Assembly: GCA_027924585.1 (NCBI GenBank)
Contig: BSBM01000994.1
Location: 11,908,501-11,972,500, forward strand
Source: Larix kaempferi
Taxonomy: Eukaryota > Streptophyta > Pinopsida > Pinales > Pinaceae
DNA: 64,000 bases
Direction: 5' to 3'
In this document: positions 34,736 to 48,034 of the stretch, piece by piece
How positions within the stretch are numbered: position 1 is the stretch's first letter
How the letters are laid out: each line of letters starts with the position of its first letter
Notes under the pieces: model-generated
Databases searched by the model: none
The model's input: the letters and a program-made list of their open reading frames with translations, nothing else
What the model was told of the DNA's origin: nothing
Position numbers and translations under genes: made by a program

Positions 34736-37700
34736 GAATTCCTTTTAGGTAAGAGTAATATGACATAATTTTTATTTAGCTACATTAATGGTCATTTAAA
34801 ATGAAAATCTATGTACTTATAAATTACTATTATTTATTATAGATTATAGTTTTTCTTAATAATATTAATAAGTGAGTTATTCATTTTACATTACAGATAG
34901 TTTTTCTTAATAATACTATGATTAGTTAATCTAAAATCATACATATTAGATAATTATATCAATAGGTGTGATAGGTGTTTCTATCTTAGAAGAATTTGGT
35001 GTTGACTAGAGCCTATGTTTTTCTTATATGGCAAGAGGATGATACAAGTGTATTGTCGAGATTGGTTCTAAGGGAGTGGCTCCAAATTCGAAATAAACAA
35101 TTATAAAAAAAGAGAATATAAAAAATAACTACTATGTATGGATAACTTGTAGCCAACGCATGGATAATGGTGGATCAAGTTCCTCCAACTATCCATGGAA
35201 AACAAGTCACTTGTTAATAACACTTAACTTGTGACCTATCGATTTTAAGTGAACACAAATTAAATAAATATATTAATAATAACTATCTTCACGACTAATT
35301 AATAATTAAATTATAAAACGTTAAAACACATCCTTCTCACCGCGCAAACAGAGTAGCCGTCGAATTGCGCTGATCCTCCATGGAGAAAGGGTTCAGAGCC
35401 AAGTGGTTCTCCCATTGGACCAAGAAGCCTTGTTTCAAATTTCAAACATGCGAGGTCGCTAGACAATTCATACAGATGGTCATTGCCTTACAGAAGATGA
35501 CAGATGACCAAACAGCAATGTGTAAGTCATTTCTGACAGAGACCGAGGTCATTTTGAGCACAGCCTGAGGATCATGGTAGGGTGGGCCAGCTTTGCGAGG
35601 TCAGAAAGGCCGCGATTAAGCATCGGACGGTAGTGCGAGAAATGTTTGTATTTGGAATGCTTTTGCATCTATTGGTGTCCAAGGTAATTTTCCACTGTAT
35701 CCGCATTTATAACTACGCCATCTGTCCTTCTATAACTTGCCTTTCCCCTTACAATCTGATAAAGACACAACAATGAAATATGATATTTTGGTATATTTTT
35801 TCCTGGAGATTGGATATCAACGATTATGTATGGAGCTGTGCACGGTCATTGGAGTATAAATTTTTCCCGGTAGATTAGACACCAACCATTCAAGTCTGGA
35901 AATGTCCACGATCTTTAAAAGGCTCCACCACATGCCTTGCTATTCCTTTCATCCCACCCAATGAAATATCTCCACAACGATAATGGTCATGACCAAAGAG
36001 GTACACCTACCAGGCTTAAAATCCAGTAATAATCACATAAATTCTCCCGCTAGTATTACCGATCTGGGTGAACTCTTGACCTACCGCGCCGATCAATGGA
36101 CAGAAGCAACTCGATCTCAAGGATCGAAATACAAGGGATAAAGAAAACCTTGAATGTTTTCATGAATGATCCAGTTGCTACTGTCAGCCTTCATAATATT
36201 ATGGAACTAGACAGAAAAGGTCCACACGCAGAGCACAATGACAACTTCATGCTCTATGAAGGGATTTGATTGCATGTATAACTTACTCTCGGATTCAAAC
36301 CTGCGATACCTTCATAATAGTGAGAACCTGTGATGCTGAAGGAAGAAACTACACATTATTAGAACTCATATAGTCACACACCCTACTATACATGGGATGT
36401 TCAAAAACATTGCCCACCACCACTAGAGCCAATTTGATTTATTGAGGAATGAAATGAATAGGCACTGTTCTTTGGAGAAGATGCTCCCAACATTCTAACA
36501 AATGATGTAATGGGCACCTTGATGATTATCCTATAGATCATGGATCTGTATCAAGAAGTCAACCTTTGACTTTGCTCCATGCTCGTTGGAGTGAGTAAAT
36601 TAGCAATCGAGATAAGCTCTGACAGTTCTCAACAAGTGGCTGAACCATATCTACTATTATCGGAGAACCACCATAAACATAATCCATGTAATTTTGCTTC
36701 CAATTTAGAGGAGGTGTTGACAGTTTTGAATCCTATTGTTCCGTTCTTCTCATTCACATATCATTAAGAACTTAACGTTGAAATTCATTAACGATTTTGT
36801 AAGACAATGGTTTTGATCAAACCCATGCCATATATGCTCTCAACTTGAGGAATTTCTTCACCATCTAATCCATTAATGCTCAAATCTATTTCCTACGAAC
36901 TCACCGCTGTGAGAACGATGATCATAATGTTTTCATCGGATTTTTCGGTTTGAAAAAGTGAAGAACAAGCTCGCGAGTTGAAAAAATGCCACGAAAATCA
37001 AGTAGTGTTTGAATCTTACCAAAATGAATGCCAGACGTCAGCAATCCAGTATCCTTAATGCATTAGAAGTTAGAATTTTCTGTGACGGAGGCGGAATAAA
37101 AATAGAGAGAGGGTACAGCAGATTCATCGCGCATTTAGAGCGTGTTGGGCTGTAGAAGATTCAGTGGACGTTTAAATGAAAAATCACAAAAGAGAACTGT
37201 AACATTTCCAACAGTGAATACCGGATCATCCGTTAATCCTCCCAAGTTAATGAATGGACACATGGAGATAAACCAGGAGTGTCAGGGGAGTTTCATAAAA
37301 GGAGTGTCTGCATTCGGTGGAAAACCTTGAAATCACCACATAACTCTCCCGGAAACAGAAGATGTAGATGTGTGGCCTTCATAAGGGAGGTTATGTTTCC
37401 CTACAAACAACATGGTGCAGTTCACTTCCCGAGATCAGGGTGGAGGATTTTATAACGTGCCGAGGTCATACCAAAACACAATCCTGCAAGAAACGAAGGT
37501 TGATCTCTATTTCAATCTGATCACATATAGCCGGAAGCATGACTGAAGTACTTTATGTCATTTTTCTCAACCACCTAAACTATAAGCTATAACTTAAATA
37601 TAAATTCTAAAATATTTAGTTATATGATATTTAAATTATTCAATTCTATAATGTAAAATATCTTAATTTTGTGAAATATTTAAAAATGAACATGATTTTA

Positions 37701-38812
37701 TAAACAAATAATTAATAATAACAATAAGTTTCCATAAAGATAAATATTTGTAATTAAATAAATACAAATGTACGCTGACATTTCTTTCCATTGAAAAAAT
37801 ATTTCTCAATATTCTGTATTCTATCCTTCTTCTTTCTAACTTCTTGCCATACTATTAAAGGAGTCAATGTAAATATGTGCTAATCAAAATATGGGATATT
37901 AGGATTCTTGGAAGGAACTAGTTCCTTTATCTAAATTGAAGGTGTCAATTGGATAATGTCTTCTCATTCCATGTAGAGGAGATTAAACTACAACAACTTC
38001 GGTGGAAGAGGACATTCTTCTATCAATTTCTTCTACTCTATCCCTAGAGAATGAAGTTGATACCCCAAGTGACACATTTTATTGGTTATTTACCTCATTT
38101 TAATAATTGCCAATTTAATTTCTTTATGATGTACCACATTCACATTCATGTTAATATTCAAACTAAAATCCTTCTAAGACCTCATCTCTTTGATTTTTAT
38201 TTTGTCACGTGTTTCCTAATTTGATGAGGTTAAAAATGGGAACAAGTATTTTGTAAATGACCTAGAATATGACAAAATCCTACAACAAAATGTTGTTTTC
38301 TCATAATCCAAATTTAAAGTGTATTTTCATTTTTTCCATTTAAGGATTAATTTATTTAGAAGACCTTTATTAAGGTTTATCTCAACAAATATACAACATA
38401 TGTACATAAACCTTCTACAAGTCTCTCAAGATTTGATTTTATGTACAAGTGCCAAAACTATTCCCAATATTCTCAGAAACTAAAGTACTTTAAATTTAGT
38501 CTCAAATTGGGAAGATGAACCAAAATTAACATTTTAGTAATGGACATACAATGTTCTAGAATTAAAATCTAGAAAGCATGGGTATAATAAAGTCATATGC
38601 TTTCCTAAAACAAAGGACCCTCCTCAAATTCTTGTCGATAATTGGGATGATCATAAAACTAAACAATAAATGTGCTTCAGAGCTCAAAGGAATCCCATAA
38701 TTTATTTTCCATGCAATGTGGATCCTTCATAATAATGGAAATCTACGATATCGATACCAATTGAATCTAAAAATCACTAAATATTTTCCATATAACGAAT
38801 GTACACGTGTGT
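34736..38812. other. No gene recognised
   Basis: 4 kb. The part from about 35340 to 37520 is less AT-rich than its surroundings and has several short ORFs (35380-35568, 35582-35776, 36579-36767, 37142-37330), none with a recognised motif or a convincing splice pattern. It could be a decayed gene, captured DNA or an unknown element. The rest is AT-rich. Confidence 0.4.
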
Positions 38813-39389
38813 CCTTAGGTTTTGTAATTTTCACCATCAACATGTCCCTAACATGCTCTTCTATATAGGAATTAGAAAGAGAAGAAGAATTTTAATCAAT
38901 TGGGGATCACATAGATTAGTTTTTAATTGCATATGTAAACCAAATCCCAATCACTAACCATTCTCCATGTGATCTCAATGGAAAGACATGTTGAATATTT
39001 ACAATATGATAATCAACCAACTATAACACATCCTCCAATTGTTTCCCCCAATACCCTTATTAAGAAGGCATTGCCGATTAACAATCCCTAGATGGTGCTC
39101 CAATGGCCTTAGGTTTTGTAATTTTCAATGTCCCTAGTTCATGCTCTTCTATATAGGAACTAGAAAGAGTAGAAGAATTTGAATCAATCAGGGATCACAT
39201 AGATTAGTTTTTAATTGCATATGTAAACCAAATCCCAATCACTAACCATTCTCCATGTTACCTCAATGGAAAGACATGTTGAATATTTAAAAATATGATA
39301 ATCAACCAACTCTAACACATCCTCCAATTGTTTACCCCAATACCCTTATTAAGAAAGCATTCTCGATCAACAATCCCTAGACGGTGCTC
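38813..39389. repeat. Tandem duplication, period about 294 bp
   Basis: 38813-39100 and 39107-39389 match closely; both start CCTTAGGTTTTGTAATTTTC and end near ACGGTGCTC or ATGGTGCTC. No coding function seen. The flanks to 40440 contain nothing recognised. Confidence 0.85.
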
Positions 39390-40440
39390 GAATTTTTACT
39401 TTAAATCGACCACATAGTTGTTCAATTTCAGCTATATGCATAATATTCTACTAGAGAGAGACTTTATCATAATATAAAATCTTGTGGAGTATGATGATCT
39501 ATAACAAAAAATTTCCATGCGAAGCTTTCTTTCGATACTTGACATCCAACCATTTTATCAAAGACTTGCCACTCATAGAAAACACGGACTACATGCATTT
39601 CATCAAACACTTCCTAGGTAATCTTCTTCTCAAACACTTGGGAAGTGAATCCATCACAATATGGAACCTGAGGAATCTAACTATCATGTTCTAATATGCC
39701 ACATGAAGGCAAAGATGGGGGTTCTAGCAATGTCTGGTATCTTGGTACTAATTTGAAGTGCATGATAGAGGTCAACCTCCTTCCAGTAATATGAAAAGTG
39801 AAGAACTATCTCAGAAAGGATGTTATCCTCAAATTCCTTTGAAATTATGTAAGAATCCAAGAGCTATATAGGAATTCTTGTGCCTCTAGAGAAGTGCCAC
39901 TCTTGGAGTTAGCAGCAAGGCTAAGATGATATTTCCATGTAGCGATAATTTTCTAAGCATATTTTTTTATGTCCATATCTATTAAAAAAGGTAACAAATT
40001 CATGACATAAGGATTAAATCAACACATTAAAATATTTGTTTGTGTATGTTAATACATTATCAATCAAAGAGAGTAAAAAGGATTCTTAAGTCACTCTCAT
40101 CAAATTTCAAGACAAATTCATAAAAATATTATGGGAGCAACCCTAACATTCAATACAAGCTTATTTAAGCATCTCACTTGAAAACATCTTGAAGTTAACA
40201 ATAAAATTGGGATAAAAGAAGTGGAAAAACTTTAAATTCTCCTCCATAACATTTTATAAAACAAAAGTCAACCATATCTCTACATGCTAGAGCAAGCTCC
40301 TTGCCATATCATAACTTACGAAAGTGATCCTAAAATAAATAAATAAATAAATATACTTATATATATAAGGAAAATGATGACCTCAAATGAAGCTTGCTTT
40401 TGCAAGAGTAAATGATCTCATCTCCCAAAATAAAATTGTC

Positions 40441-40667
40441 AATAACCTCTTCTAGCAAATCAAATTTAAATAATAACTTAAATATTAATCATCCCAAATA
40501 TATCACCCATAATTTAATAACCTCTTCTAACAAATCAAATTTAAATAATAACTTAAATATCAATCATCCCAAATATATCACCCATAATTTAATAACTTCT
40601 TCTAACAAATCAAATTTAAATAATAACTTAAATATCAATTATCCAAATATAGATTGCCCATAATTTA
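40441..40667. repeat. Three 75-bp tandem repeats
   Basis: Units start at 40441, 40516 and 40591 (AATAACCTCTTCTA or AATAACTTCTTCTA). Because 75 is a multiple of three an ORF repeats with it; not a gene. Confidence 0.9.
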
Positions 40668-40987
40668 ATAAACATGCTCTAATAAGTTAATAACATAACA
40701 TGTAATGTCAGACAAACATGGTATATTATATATATTTTTAATTACACCAGGAGTATTGATGTGTTTTACAATCAAGTAAATATTATATATTATATATTTT
40801 TCTAATTGCACCAAAAGTATTGAAGTACTTTAAAATTTAATACTAATAAAAATTTAAATAAAATTATTTAAAATTATATATCAACTCAATTTTAAATTTT
40901 ATAAAATAAATTAAAACAAACCTAAATCTTAAGATATGTAATTTTATAAAATATTATATGCCGGCTATAAAATGTAATATTCTATTC

Positions 40988-41465
40988 TATAGAGAAAGCA
41001 ATGCAGTGGCTCATGCATTATCAAAGATTGCTATTGATGGAGATCTAGGCACTTTCTTTTGGGAGGAATGGGTAAATGATCATTTGGTTTCATCTAATCT
41101 GGATCTTTTCTTTCAGAAGTTTTTTAGATAGTTTCTTGGATTTAAGGAATGGAAAGCTCTTTTTTTGATGTAACAAGATGTATGTAAATGATTGTATGTC
41201 CCCCACTAGTTGTGCTATTGGTTATGTTTTGGGAGAAACAGACTTGTATAGTTTTTGTCACATTGGTTCATGTTTTGGTTTTTGACATCACACTGGTCTT
41301 TCCTGTATGGGCTATTTTGACATCACACTAGTCCATTTTGTATGGGCTATTTTGACATCACAATTGTCCATCTTGTATGAGCTATAAATACTATATACTT
41401 TTTGATTTCATAGAAATAATAAAAGTACAAATAAAATGAAATAAAAAATAAAATGAAATAAAATG
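40988..41465 (+). pseudogene. 3' end of a LINE: RNase H tail and A-rich end
   Basis: Reads YRESNAVAHALSKIAIDGDL to a stop at about 41131. R-E-x-N-x-V-A-x-x-L is the last motif of the RNase H domain at the end of plant LINE ORF2. A 3' untranslated region follows and ends with A-rich repeats (41405-41465). The element is 5'-truncated, and the region just upstream is AT-rich without RT motifs. Confidence 0.6.
41281..41385. repeat. Three 35-bp tandem repeats
   Basis: Units starting TTTGACATCACA at 41281, 41316 and 41351, within the LINE 3' untranslated region. Confidence 0.85.
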
Positions 41466-42784
41466 TTATATGTACCTATTTTACTTATACATAAGTACCT
41501 ATGTCATATGGCTTTTATAAAGTTAGAGGAGCGAACAAGCCCTATAGCAACTTGCAGAACGAAATAAAAAGAGGAGACACAAGTATACCTACCTACGTAT
41601 CCATGTCTTTAGTTTAAAGATGTGCTGTGCTTTTTGTCCTACCTCGATAGTTTATTCGGGAGGATCCCAACTGGCTGCCAAGTTAGAGTTGGTCGTCCAT
41701 AGATCCATCCTTCTATAGCTGCAAAGTGGACGCGCGCTAGACAGAAAAAAACCACAATAGAAGAAGATGGCTGAATCCGGCCCATTGGATTAACCAAAAA
41801 TGACGACCCTATCACTCCTGCGACATTTGGAGGAGGAGAAGGGAGGAGAAAAGCATTCGGTCGTCCATCTTAAAAAAACTCAAAGAGAAAGAAAAAAGAA
41901 TTTGGAGCAGTACAAGAAAATACTCAGGTAAACTTAGCAACCAGAAAAAATACTGTAAAGTCACTTTAGTGTTTTGAAGTGATTTTAAGGCTGAGACCGA
42001 GAACAACAAACCATAAAACCATAGTGTCAATAATCAGAATGGATTTTGAAGACTCAATTTTGCAGCTGAGCAGTTGAAGCCCTTTGAGACCGGTATTTAT
42101 GGCCTTTAGCGACATTGAGATGTTGTAATTTCTGAATTTAATGAAAAATTGGTGTTGCAAATAATCCGGGAAGTTCTCTTCTGCTTGTGAATTTGAATGG
42201 AGGGTTTATGTGGTGTATGTGCATTTTAGCTGTGCACCGACTCTGAGCCTTGGGTTTTAAGGAGGAGGCTGCAGTCTCTTGCGTCATGTAGTATCAGAGT
42301 TTGCGTCTGTGTGTAAGGAAAAATATTCTGAAGGGCCTGGTGACCCGTCTCCATTAATACATATATGAATGATTTTAAAACAAAGCTTTTATGGATAGCC
42401 GCAGCAGTTCCAAAACAAAATTTCAAGATGTAGCAAGCAAACCCTTATCTTCTTCAATAAAAAATTGTCAACAAAGTACAATATTTCTTGATCACATGAA
42501 GAAAGTGATTACTCACATATCAAACGGCTATTTACTTACCAGTGTGAATATCCATAGCCTTGTTCGCAGAATCAGTTATAGTAGGTCAAGAAAATCGGAA
42601 TTTACATACGATATATATTTTTCATTACAAACTAGTTTTGAACACTGATCATTAAAATATTAAAAATATTCCACGGCACATAAATTAATAAACCCTACTG
42701 TCTGGTCATTTGATTAATAGTATACCAGGGATATTGAAATGGAAACATAACTTACATTTTTCCATAGATCGGAATTGCAGATTA
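41466..42784. other. No gene seen; downstream flank of the MIF gene
   Basis: Small ORFs on both strands (for example 42391-42648 plus, 42226-42426 minus) show no known motif. The part next to 42785 probably contains the 3' untranslated region of the MIF transcript; I see no clear polyadenylation signal. Confidence 0.4.
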
Positions 42785-43255
42785 TCACCCGCGAATGCGA
42801 TGGCACTCGCAAAGGGCCTCGTTTTCAACTTCCCTTTTGTGGAAGCTGCGGTGACAGTTACAAGCTGCACAATTCAGGGCCGCAGCTGTTCCCTCATCTC
42901 CGCTCGCCATAAATTCAGCGCAACCGTCGATCGCGTAGCCCCCAAATCTGGCTGCGTGATTCTTTCGGCACTCTCCGTAGCGTACAGTCTTCCTTGATGG
43001 AATATTTTCTTCCCTAGTGGTTGCTGCTGCGGCCGCTTCGATCTGCTGCACTATTTCGGACGGCCCCATTTCCTCCACAGAAATTAGTGATTGAGGTTGA
43101 ATCTGTACGGACCTTGTCCCAGGGACCTCTGATCTCATATATTGTAAAAACGCAGATATCAATTCATCTCCGCCTTCCAGGTCATTCAGTTCTGTATATC
43201 TTTGCAATCCCATAGATTTGCTTACAGAATGAGAGCAGCTGGAAGTGATTGGCAT
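42785..43255 (-). CDS. Mini zinc finger (MIF-type) protein with ZF-HD dimerisation domain
   Basis: 156 codons. I start at ATG 43253-43255 (MPITSS): the frame extends 11 codons upstream to a TTG, but a stop precedes it and no ATG is available. Residues 91-151 form the plant-specific ZF-HD zinc finger: [26 protein letters not shown], then [20 protein letters not shown]. Likely metal ligands include Cys96, His100, Cys112, Cys129, Cys132, His135 and His139. No homeodomain follows, and the protein ends soon after the finger (CECHRIRG). This is the MIF architecture, whose members bind ZF-HD homeodomain factors and block them, linking hormone signals to growth. Angiosperm MIFs are about 80-100 residues; the 90-residue N-terminal extension here is unusual. 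Intronless, as known MIFs. The frame is intact, the only host gene I trust here. Confidence 0.88.
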   Translation of the reverse strand: MPITSSCSHSVSKSMGLQRYTELNDLEGGDELISAFLQYMRSEVPGTRSVQIQPQSLISVEEMGPSEIVQQIEAAAAATTREENIPSRKTVRYGECRKNHAARFGGYAIDGCAEFMASGDEGTAAALNCAACNCHRSFHKREVENEALCECHRIRG

Positions 43256-44318
43256 CGAACGCTGTACCTCCCGAATTTCGTTATTCAATTACAGCGACGA
43301 ACCTCAACTTATATCTAACAGTGCTGGGTTTTCGTCTTAATCCTTCTCGGTGGTTTGCCTAAATCCTTAGCAAAAGTTATCATTCACAGTTTTTCTATAT
43401 GTGTGAACTGAAACGAAGCGAGATCGCTCCACGAAATCGTTATTAATAGTCCAGGTCATGTAATTCTTCCATTAACCTAATACAAAATGTACCACAAAGA
43501 CGCTATTATTACAGTAATCGAGCAATAACGAGAGCCCACGAAGAATCTGATCTGGAATTAATCTCCACCAAAACCTAATCAAATCAGCGGAACATTAACG
43601 GATCATAAACATTTCTACGGAACCTTATAATGGCGAACACGTGGCCCCTCTAAATGATGCCATAGCACAGTCACAAGAATCTTATATTCAAACCATAAAA
43701 TTAACGGTTCGCTATACACGCCTCTAAGGACGGCCCATGGGAACCAAAGGATTTGTACCATGTTTGTGCATATAGATTCAACTAACGGTAAGGCTCAGCT
43801 CGAAAGTATGTTTGCATGCTATCCGATCATGTTAACCGCTCGTTTTAGTGTGTTATTGAAGTTGTGATCTCACACAATTATGAAAGGACTGAACAAAAAA
43901 AGGTAAAGCACGGATTTGCGTCATTTAAATTGAGTGGGTCCTCATAGACATGAATGACAGTGTTTTTAAGTCAAATTATGTAAGGTGGAGAGGTTATGTC
44001 ACTCAACAACCCCATCTCTCGACAGATGGCCAATTAATGGGACGAGCTTGAAAACAATTCTTATAGCATCAAAGATGAAACTAGAAAGTGGTTGGAATGG
44101 TGGAGTAGAAAACAAGGAGAATTATGAAATACTTTGAATTTAAGTTTGGCTAATTATTTAATACTAAAAAAATAATAAAATATATATATATATATAAACA
44201 AACAAAGGAACAAACAATAGGCATGAGGTGGCAATGTCCATCACCATGGGAAATTCGTTTTTTTGAAATTTGCAAAATCGACACAAAGTCATGAATTAAT
44301 TGGACTATGGCACATAAT
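43256..44318. other. Upstream flank of the MIF gene; no other gene seen
   Basis: Presumably holds the promoter and 5' untranslated region of the minus-strand MIF gene. I see no confident TATA box at a usual distance. A (TA)n tract lies at about 44180-44196. Confidence 0.35.
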
Positions 44319-44410
44319 AATTGCTAGTTATTATTATGATTATTAAAGTAGTAATTGCTAGTTATTATTATGATTATTAAAGTAGCAATTGCTAGTTATT
44401 ATTATTATGA
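44319..44410. repeat. Three 34-bp tandem repeats
   Basis: Units starting AATTGCTAGTTATTATTA at 44319, 44353 and 44387. Confidence 0.9.
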
Positions 44411-45688
44411 CGAAAGTTGTCGAGCCAGGGTCAAACTCATTGAGTATGGCCCTCCTGCATAATCACTTGAGTCACAACCAAGCTTGCAGAGTTATATCAA
44501 GTTGACTACTTTCATCGTCTCTTTCAGTGGTTTTGTTTCCGCGTGTTTTTTGGTCGTTGGCTTGACTTTGCTTGGTTTCCACATGTTTTTCAGTCATTGG
44601 TTTGACTCTACTTGGATTGTTGTAGAGTGGACCCAAGACAAACATAAGAGTACTCAATGTTGGAGAAGGGTCGTTAGTTTGACTTCAGTTAGATTGTGAT
44701 GGAGCCAACACAAACTCAGGAGTACTTAGCGTTGGATGACTAGTGGTTGGTTTGAATTGGGTTGGATTGTGGGGGAGCCAAGAGAAACTTAGGAGCACTT
44801 CTTGTTGCAAGTCCATCGATCATTTCAACCTCACCCATTCATTTAAGGACCATGGCATTATAATGGTTTCATTCCTAAGCTTATAGATTGTATCCTTGTC
44901 CATTGCCCCCAATTCTTAAAATAATGAAAACTCTTTCGTCTTGTTATGAGATTCTTCATATGTGGAGGAAGCCATAGATCTCCTTCTCTAGCTAGTGGAC
45001 TTCAAAGGCATATCCAAGGTTGTGAAAGATATTACAAGGTCTGATTTTCCCATATGTTCTCACCAATTCAATGCCTTTCATAAGGATTCTTAGGAACTGC
45101 CCTTAGATTGGATGTTACTCATATTTGGGTTCTTACTGCTCTAGTGTTTCAATAAGACCTATGATGAACAACCTTGCATCTATGAACAGTTCACGAACAC
45201 CTACAGTGGAATCCCTTGTAATTAAAACCTATCCATCGTAAGGATAGCTAGTTTTTCTTCATTTAATATCTAGTTTCTCTCCTTTGTAGTGTTACAAGCC
45301 TCCTGTGAACACATATTGAAAGAACATGGGTAAACGATTTGAATTTTTTCTAGATTAAACATAGAATTGGGGTGATGTCACTCTAACCTGAGTTATGATG
45401 AATTTCTTTCTGATATTTGTGCATTAACTAACTATCATCAAGTTTTTAAATGTGTAAGTGATAAATAATATACTACATTTAAGATATATGTGCAATCAAT
45501 TTTGGAACACAAAAATTTGCTACAAATAGATAACAACAACATAAAAAGCATCCACATCAAGCTAAACCGAAATATTTGACTTGAACAAGAACCAACTATA
45601 GAGTGTAGAAATATATAAAAAGGATAATCAAACAGCCCAATGTTATAGTCATCTTCCTTCATTAGTCATTCAACACAGACTGTGGCAT
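44411..45688. other. No clear gene; diverged repeats at 44500-44830
   Basis: 44500-44830 has loosely repeated GGTTTGACT or GGTTGGATTG blocks with a period of about 60-100 bases. 44940-45260 could be an old gag fragment, but no motif is firm. The remainder to 45688 is AT-rich. Confidence 0.35.
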
Positions 45689-46890
45689 TTGCGTTCCAAG
45701 AAGGAACACAAAGTTGTATCCAAGAAGGACTTAAGAAAGAACAATGCAATGGAAATGGATACCATCTTTCATGGACAATCTGATTCTGTGAAAAACGAAG
45801 TTGGAAAGTGTACATCATCTAAAGAGCTTTGGGACAAGCTACACAATATCTACACAAAGGGATCTCTCCATTAGGAACATCAAAACAATCAAAAGGAAAG
45901 GTCAGATGCAGAAAGTGAAGAACATCCTAAAGTAGATGATGAATTTATTGAAAACAAGATCAATGCTTATGAAGATGAAGAAGATTCAAAAACTGAAAGG
46001 GAAATAGATCTTGAAGAATAATTGATTCCAGCTCTAGATGAATTAAAGAATGAAAGAATGAAGAAGAAGATGCTAATGTTACAACTTCAGAGGTATCAAG
46101 ATAATAATACATTGCTAGTTTAATAGGCTAAGAAGACTGAAGAAACATTAGCGAACCAACTAAAAGGGAAGGAGTCATCATGTAAAGAAAAGGAAAGTAC
46201 TTGTCAAGAAAAAGAAGTTGAAATTGGCTCCTTAAAGAAATAGTTGAAGAAGTTAAGTTTGGAAAACATTGAAATTGAAAAGCTCAAAAGGAGAATCAAT
46301 TACTAAAAAGTCAACTACAAAAATCTTATGAGGATGATCATAATTGAAAAGGATAGATGGCAGACAGTATTGAAGAATCTGAAAATACTATTATTGTTTC
46401 AAGAAGTCAAATAGAAGAGGCCAAGAAAATTGAAGAAGATCTAACAAGTCAACTTCAAGAGAATAAAGAGATTTTTGAGAGGTAAGAACTCGAGATATTT
46501 TCACTAAAAGAAAATTTGGACAATACAATTGGCCAGTTGAAGACAAATTCAAAGTCTAAGAAGAGCATTTAAGAAAGTGAAAGCTCCAAGGTACTAGATA
46601 AGGAATGTGAAGGAAAGGATAAGAGTTATGCAGATATTCTTAGAATCTCCCAAAATGGAAAAGACTACAAAGGAAGAAGTCATGGTCAACAAGATTCAGG
46701 GAAGAATAGGTATAGGTATGTTTCCTCACAAGGAAGACCTTTTTCTCCAAGTTACCAAAGTTTCCTTTTTGGTTATTGTTTTTCATATAACAATTTTTGA
46801 CATAGGGATATGGATTGCAAAACTTATGGGGGAAATGCTTAAGAAGGAAATGGAGTTGTCCACATGAACTACAATGATTTTGTTTCCATC
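45689..46890 (+). pseudogene. Copia gag relic (plus strand)
   Basis: The start matches the copia gag core: FHGQSDSVKNEVGKCTSSKE followed by LWDKLHNIYTKGS. After a stop (45872-45874) comes a long Lys/Glu-rich, coiled-coil-like stretch (LPALDELKNERM-like, QLKGKESSCKEKES). Near 46768-46815 is a zinc knuckle with one stop, GYCFSYNNFxHRDMDC, lacking the middle Cys. A frame change separates the last part. It once encoded the nucleocapsid-bearing gag of a copia element with a long coiled coil; no pol follows. Confidence 0.7.
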
Positions 46891-47176
46891 AATGAAAAAG
46901 GGGGAGATCCTTTGAATAAGTTCTCATTCATGTCAATGGTTAAGTGATCCATGTCATTGATATTGAGTGATGTGGTCATTAATGTGAAAGTGATAATGTT
47001 GATTTGTCATTAATTGAATCTGCAACTACTGTAGGTATGTTCTTTGAGAATTCTTCGACATGTAATGCCGCCTCCTTTCTACCTTTGATTTTCTACCTTG
47101 GACCTTCGATTTATCTTCCTTTTTGGTTATTGTAGGTATATGTTTTTTCCCTGACATCTTCAACATGTAATACCGA

Positions 47177-47533
47177 TTACTTTCTATCTTTGGTTTTTGG
47201 ATTGTTTCTACTTCTATTCAATATGTTACCCATCTTCAAGATATAAGGGTTGCTTTGGTTTCCCATTTTAATATTTGAACTTTCATCATTTATATAGAGA
47301 ACAAATCCAAAATATTCTCCCTTCCGCCCTTCTGAATTCTTCTTCTGGAAATTCTTATATCTAATATCAATATTCTCTTTTATGGATGACTTCATCATGC
47401 TTCTAGAGTTGCAAGCTATGTTTCCATAGTTGTGGCATTTGTAGCATTCAACATTATGGTTCACCATATTTCTACAATCTCTTTCCATGTGTCCATAATT
47501 GTGGCATTTGTAATATTCAACAGTGCAGTTCAT
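47177..47533 (-). pseudogene. Gag zinc-knuckle fragment (minus strand)
   Basis: 118 open codons with two CCHC-like knuckles: YYKCHNYGHMERDC (first Cys replaced by Tyr) and CYKCHNYGNIACN. These RNA-binding fingers are typical of copia gag. The opposite orientation to 45689-46890 shows a separate insertion. It is cut at 47533-47543 where the GC-rich repeat begins. Confidence 0.6.
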
Positions 47534-47542
47534 GTGGACACA

Positions 47543-47725
47543 TGGGCAGGTGCACGAAGATGGTCCCCATTTTCATTGCAATGGGTGCGCGCTAGCGGAA
47601 AAAAAAATGGCACGTACGCACCTAAGGAAGCGCGCACGCGCCGCTAGGTTCAGTACCGAACCGAGGGTCTTGCGCATATGTGGCGCATACGCATTCCTAG
47701 CGCGTGCACGCAACAGTGGAGTGCA
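47543..47725 (+). repeat. GC-rich dispersed repeat, copy 1 (5' end of the multi-exon gene)
   Basis: Matches 63555-63725: both begin GGGC(A/G)GG(T/C)GCAC, share GCGCTAGCGG and a GCTAGGTTC(A/G)GTAC block. Much richer in CpG and GC than its surroundings. It lies in the presumed promoter or first exon of the gene at 48035. Confidence 0.7.
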
Positions 47726-48034
47726 CGCACCTCTGTTAAAAAAAAAAAACAGTGCCCAATTTCCACATTGTTCCATTGGGTTGACCAAGTGCCACTTGCA
47801 CCTCCGCGTACACGTGAATTCAACCACCAAAGTTTCCCAAATCAACTTCAAAACCACCCCACAACACCCACTAACTCATCAATAGGGCGATTGATTGGTA
47901 AATATCAAGTTTTGTTTTCATTTCATTCATTCTTTGTATCAATTTTTTGATTTTTTTGTTTATTTAATTGTAAATAATTCTCAAATTTTGAAAACAATAA
48001 ACCAATTTTCTATTGCAGATTGTAAACTGAGACA
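47726..48034 (+). other. 5' untranslated region with an intron
   Basis: A donor GTAAAT at 47898 and acceptor TATTGCAG ending at 48018 would remove 121 bases and bring the ATG at 48035 close to the first exon. Splice sites are by eye only. Confidence 0.45.

Noticed and set aside
43256-43288. N-terminal extension of the MIF ORF from a TTG codon
   Set aside because: TTG is not a credible plant start and a stop lies directly upstream; ATG at 43255 is used.
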